Positions 60,051-64,000 of a DNA stretch of 64,000 bases are shown here, piece after piece. Location: positions 62,001 to 126,000 of the forward strand of contig CP150561.1 of assembly GCA_049487715.1 (NCBI GenBank), in the 5' to 3' direction. The translations under genes were made by a program, and so were the position numbers. Source of the stretch: Pycnococcus provasolii (taxonomy: Eukaryota; Chlorophyta; Pseudoscourfieldiophyceae; Pseudoscourfieldiales). Below the pieces are notes generated by a model that saw only the letters and a program-made list of their open reading frames with translations, was not told the DNA's origin and did not search any database. How positions within the stretch are numbered: position 1 is the first letter of the stretch; each line of letters begins with the position of its first letter.

Positions 60051-62516
60051 CTACACATCACCGACCTGCTCGATGCAGTACGCGTACTGGTCTAGAAGAG
60101 GCGCGTACGACTCGCCAGGCTTGCCAAGATTTTTACGCACCCATACCCAGAACAGCTCCTCCTCGGCATCGTGCGCAACGCCGTCACCCTTCATGGCGTG
60201 GTGCTTCTGCACCTCGCGCGTCAGCTTGTCGAGCAGCGAGGCACCGATTCCACGCTCGAGTGCTTGACGCAGCGCGTCGGCGCGAGCACTCAAACCTCCC
60301 TCGAGAGCCTTGGCGGGCAGCGCCACGCCGCCGTCGGACTCAGCCGCACCCGAAGCTGCCGCGCCGTCTTTCACCACCCGCGCGCCGCCGAGCCTCGGCG
60401 TTCTATCGTCTCCGCTGTCGTCGGAACTTGACAAGCCAGTGGCCAAGTCGCGCGCTCGGTCTTGCTTGTCCATCGCCGCCACCGCGCGCTCCGGCGCACC
60501 ACCTTCGTCCAACCTCTTGGACTCCTCCTTCAGCTCGTCAATGCGCATCGTCAAGAGCTTGTGGCGCTCTTGATACCGCTGCAGGTCAGCTGCCTCTTCG
60601 TCGTCATCCGAGTCTTCCGCCATCGGCGCGGGAGGCGACCGTCGGTGTTGTGCAACAGGCGGGGCAAGCAGTGCCTGCGCAGCTTGCGAATGTGTTGGTG
60701 CGGCAGTCTCTCTCGGGGGAGATGGCTCGGACATTTCTCGCGGAACGATGCCCCTCTCCAGCTTCGCCTTATAGTCAGCCACCTTTCTCTCCTCGAAGTA
60801 CCTCTTCCTCGCCTCCAGAAGCTGCAGCTCTCGCCTGCGATTCTCGAGCTCCTTGCGTCTTCGCATGCGATCCTTCGGAGGTAGCTGCTCGAGCGCCGCC
60901 TCCTCGCGCGCCAGCTCGTCGAGTGCGGACATCACATGTACATGTGCCTCTGATGACATGCGTCGCTTTCGCTCCACCGGACCACCGCCAGCCATGTGCT
61001 GCTGCTGCTGCTGAAGCTGCAGCTGCAGCTGCGCCGCTGCCGCAGCCTTCTCAGCGGCATGGCGCTCCACCTCGGCACGGTGCTGGCGATCTGCCACATC
61101 CACACGACTCTCCCGCTCCACCTGCCACTCTCTCTGCAGCACATGGCGACGTTCCTGCACCATGTGGCGCTGCCGCTGGATCTCCCGCAGGCGAAGTTCT
61201 GCCTTGGCAAGCTCCGCCTCGAGACTTACAGGATCCTGGTGCTGATGCTGATGCGAGGAGGGGGCGACTAGATTCGCCGCGGCGGCGTCAGCAGCCACGA
61301 CGCCTGCAGGCCCACGTTTTGCACGGCGTCCCGCGATTGGCGCGCCAATGCCGCCGTACGGATTGTTCGGTGCATTGCGCTCGCGGCGGTCCGCAACCTT
61401 CTTCATGTTCGCCTCCACGAGCTGCCTTTCGCTCTCCTCACGCCTAATTTCGCGCTGAAGTCTGGCCCTAGCCTGGTCGCGCAGACGCTCTCGGTCAGCA
61501 GCACCCGCCACAACCTTGACGTTGACGTTGTTGTTTGGGTGATGGTGGTGATTATGGTTATGGTTGGCGGATGGATGTGCGGCGGACGGCCTGTTGTTGT
61601 TGTGGTTGCTGGCTGCACTGTTGTTTTCGTTCGCATTCGCCGCCGCCTGCGCGGCAAGTCGCTGCCGCCTCGCCTCGTCGCACAATGCTCGGTGTTTGTT
61701 GATGGACGCCTCGAGTGCAGAGCACTGGAGGATGTCGTCAATCTGCGCGCGGTTCTTAGGATTTTTCAGCAGCAGCTTGGTGATGAGAGCCTTGAGCTCC
61801 GCGCTGTAGTGGTTCGGCGTTGGCAGTGCCTTTCCTCTGAGAATCTTGACGACAAGGCCGTTCATGTCCTGCGCGTCGAACGCGTGCTTTAAGCTGGCCA
61901 TTTCGTACAGCACGCACCCGAGCGCCCACAGGTCGCTTTTGAACTCGTACGGCCGGCTCTCCATGATTTCCGGCGACATGTAGTACGGCGTTCCGATGAC
62001 GGTTCTCGCCATTTCGCTCGGGAATCTGAGAACGCGCGCGATTCCAAAGTCTCCGAGCTTGATGGTTCCGTCTCTGTGCAGGAAAACGTTCTGCGTCTTG
62101 AGGTCTCTGTGCAGAACCTTTTTGTCGTGCACGTACTTGACCGCGAGTACGATTTGGCTGAACATGTCGATGATAACATCCTCCTTGACGTACGTTCTTT
62201 GTTTTTTGAGCCAGTTGTAGAGGTCTCCCGCCTCGCAGAATTCGGTGACGATGCACAGGAACTGGTGGTACTGGAAGCTTTCGCAGTACTTCAGTACGAA
62301 CGGGTGGTTGAGCGACGCGAGCAGTTTGACTTCCTGGTGCGCGGCTGCGCGTTCTTTGGCAGAGACGTTGTCTAGTCTGATTTTTTTCAGGCAGAATGTC
62401 GAGTCTTGGCTGTTGTTATTTTTGAGCAGGTTCACCTTCGTGGGCTTGACTTTGACCTGAAACACGGACCCGTACGACCCGACGCCAATCTTGCGGCAGA
62501 CGTCGTACTTGTCCAT
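60051..62516 (-). CDS. NEK: NIMA-related protein kinase (NEK)
   Basis: 821 aa from ATG 62516. N-terminal Ser/Thr kinase domain (residues 1-265): glycine loop IGVGSYGSVFQV, catalytic Lys in FCLKKIRL, HRDLKTQNVFL, DFGIARVL, GTPYYMSPEIMESRPYEFKS and DLWALGCVLYEMASLKHAF. The LKTQN and SPE.....Y..KSD.W.LGC signatures are of the NEK family (NEK1/3/4/5 group). The long tail has Asn/His-rich low complexity, a Glu/Arg/Gln coiled coil (LQREIRREESERQLVEANMK; QLQLQLQQQQQHMAGGGPVE) and a C-terminal helical segment, as in ciliary NEKs. In Chlamydomonas several NEKs control flagellar length and severing, so a ciliary or mitotic role is plausible. All catalytic residues are present and the frame is intact. 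Confidence 0.92.
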   Translation of the reverse strand: MDKYDVCRKIGVGSYGSVFQVKVKPTKVNLLKNNNSQDSTFCLKKIRLDNVSAKERAAAHQEVKLLASLNHPFVLKYCESFQYHQFLCIVTEFCEAGDLYNWLKKQRTYVKEDVIIDMFSQIVLAVKYVHDKKVLHRDLKTQNVFLHRDGTIKLGDFGIARVLRFPSEMARTVIGTPYYMSPEIMESRPYEFKSDLWALGCVLYEMASLKHAFDAQDMNGLVVKILRGKALPTPNHYSAELKALITKLLLKNPKNRAQIDDILQCSALEASINKHRALCDEARRQRLAAQAAANANENNSAASNHNNNRPSAAHPSANHNHNHHHHPNNNVNVKVVAGAADRERLRDQARARLQREIRREESERQLVEANMKKVADRRERNAPNNPYGGIGAPIAGRRAKRGPAGVVAADAAAANLVAPSSHQHQHQDPVSLEAELAKAELRLREIQRQRHMVQERRHVLQREWQVERESRVDVADRQHRAEVERHAAEKAAAAAQLQLQLQQQQQHMAGGGPVERKRRMSSEAHVHVMSALDELAREEAALEQLPPKDRMRRRKELENRRRELQLLEARKRYFEERKVADYKAKLERGIVPREMSEPSPPRETAAPTHSQAAQALLAPPVAQHRRSPPAPMAEDSDDDEEAADLQRYQERHKLLTMRIDELKEESKRLDEGGAPERAVAAMDKQDRARDLATGLSSSDDSGDDRTPRLGGARVVKDGAAASGAAESDGGVALPAKALEGGLSARADALRQALERGIGASLLDKLTREVQKHHAMKGDGVAHDAEEELFWVWVRKNLGKPGESYAPLLDQYAYCIEQVGDV

Positions 62517-64000
62517 TTTATTTTATTTTGAGGTGGTGACCTGCTGTTCGTTGTTCGTTGCTTTCTTTCTTTCTCACAACTTCTTTCCCAGGTTTCACCT
62601 TCCTCGCTTGATTGCGTAAGAGCTGTGAATGAGTGCCAATGAACTAAGAACACTTTGCTGTGCTGTATGTAGTATGGCTGTCTACCTAGAGATAAGAGTA
62701 GTGTAATCGAGAGACTTACTTCAAGACCACACACACAGAACAGAGAGATAATGCTTCTCCTCTAGAAAAAAACCAAACCAAACTAAAGCACAGGAAAACA
62801 GGAAAATACACTCACTGTCAAGAGACAAGAGAGAAGTTGTACACAAGCTGGACACAAGCTCAGCCAGCCAACACCCTGTGTGTGCTACGATAATAAGAAG
62901 AAGTCCAGACCTGAGTTCGAGATTGAATGAACCGAGAATGAAAGAAACACCAGAGCTCTGAGAACAAGCTCTGACTCCAAAAGCGTATTCCAAAAGATAA
63001 TTAATTCCAACAAGACTCGCACGGCTACGCCGTACTCGCCCGAACGTAAGCTTAACAAGACTCGTGGGACCCGGCTACGCCCAGTGTTCTCGCGCGCAGA
63101 ATGACAATGGCAATGGCGAGAACAGGACAATGGCGAAGCAGGCCGGCCTCAAGAAGGTGCGGGACCCGTGGTTAGGGTCGTGGTTATTAGCTAAGCGCCA
63201 CCTAACCCTGGGGGATCCCGTGGGTCAAACGGTCAAACCTTTTTTCCCACCTGGAGGGGGAATTCCCAGGGGTGGGTTCCCGCGTCGACGAAACCGAGGG
63301 TCGTCTTAACCTCAGCCTCGAGGCCTCCTGCATTCATCAAGGGGCCATCATATGTATTAACCCACCTTCCCTACCCTAGGTGCTAGGGTTAATAGGCCCT
63401 TGATGATGCATTCGACTAGACTAATCATGCATAGACTATGGAATCCGGACCCATTTTACCGGGGTGGCTCATGACACCGGGGTTTGGTGGTGGTTTTTGG
63501 TGGCTTGGTTTTTGGTGGTCCCCTCCCTGGATGGATGGCTCATCCCTTTGCTTTTGGTCAACGCCACGCCACGCCGCGAGCAGAGACTGAGGGACTTTTC
63601 GAGTCGGACGGGCGGCCTGCCCTCCCCCCCTCGGGACCCCTCCCCCCACCTAGGGGCAGACCTCCCTAGGGATCCCACATGGTGTGAGCGGAGTGGAAAC
63701 CCGTGACCCACCTCCGTGGGTGCCCAGCCCTTCTCCCGGATTTTCCTTCGACCACCTTCGGACCTTTATATCCCGGACCAGGATTGGGACCACACCAGGC
63801 CCCAGGGGACCTGGTACCAGCCAGTGGTAAGTTCTCATCAACCAACCGGAGCTCCTTCCTCACCAGCAAAAACTTTTATTCAAACCTGCAGGAGCCCAAT
63901 GCAAGGGTGGATCCTGAGAACTTGAATCGGTATCCCGCGTTTGGCCTTGGGCGGATTTGGCCGGCCGGAACCTTAGACTATGAATGGGGGGAACGCCGCA
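62517..64000. other. Gene-free end of window
   Basis: 1.48 kb upstream of the NEK start to the window edge. It begins with a CT-rich leader (CTTTCTTTCTTTCTC, 62560-62576). An imperfect inverted repeat of about 25-30 bp lies at 63330-63363 and 63386-63412, around a CCCTACCCTAGGTGCTAGGG core. Remaining ORFs are short and unrecognisable; a gene may start beyond the window. Confidence 0.5.

Noticed and set aside
60260-61447. 395-aa Pro/Arg-rich plus-strand ORF
   Set aside because: Antisense to the coiled-coil tail of the NEK kinase; no domain.

Overview
The window is eukaryotic nuclear DNA, most likely from a green alga of the prasinophyte or early chlorophyte type. The evidence is spliced genes with GT-AG introns, plastid-targeted proteins (ribosomal protein L3, ClpR1, a Tat-dependent lumenal protein), a plant-type 7-dehydrosterol reductase, a CER1/CER3-type wax protein, an AP2-like domain and a hydroxyproline-rich (SPPPP) surface protein. 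Ciliary genes (CFAP97 family, a polycystin carrying a cell-wall-like extracellular region, a NEK kinase) suggest that the organism builds flagella in at least one life stage. The species is inferred, not proven.

Layout. 0-18 kb: sterol reductase (-), plastid uL3 (+), SMP/C2 lipid-transfer protein (-), LSM11-like (+), ubiquitin-like coiled-coil protein (-), PEX12 (+), AP2-like protein (+), Tudor-like protein (-), PRP4 (-), CER1/CER3-like (-). 19-33 kb: GPR180/TMEM145-like 7TM protein (+), two unknown membrane proteins, PPP4R4-like HEAT protein (+), ClpR1 (+), APH-1 (-), GLG1-like Golgi protein (-, two exons). 34-45 kb: one giant gene (-) of about 3,530 codons for a polycystin channel whose S1-S2 loop carries two polyproline rods, a beta-propeller and HYR-like domains. 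It resembles the Chlamydomonas mastigoneme core protein MST3. 46-62.5 kb: CDC45 (+, two exons), RCC1-like propeller (-), TPR/J-domain co-chaperone (+), lumenal VOC-like protein (+), CFAP97 (-, two exons), WD40 protein (+), LRR protein (-), NEK kinase (-). The last 1.5 kb has no recognisable gene.

Two patterns recur. First, short telomere-like arrays (CCCTAA, CCCTAAA and derivatives) sit in many 5' intergenic spacers, resembling plant telo-boxes. Second, several well-conserved genes are open only if one base is added or removed at a short run or low-complexity site (LSM11-like, UBL, PEX12, CER1/CER3 twice, PPP4R4, probably ClpR1, and the polycystin). I read most of these as assembly indels rather than pseudogenes, because both halves match their families.

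The genes do not form one pathway. They are an ordinary, dense, mixed-strand set of housekeeping genes with several membrane, secretory and ciliary genes. The polycystin fusion is the most unusual item.
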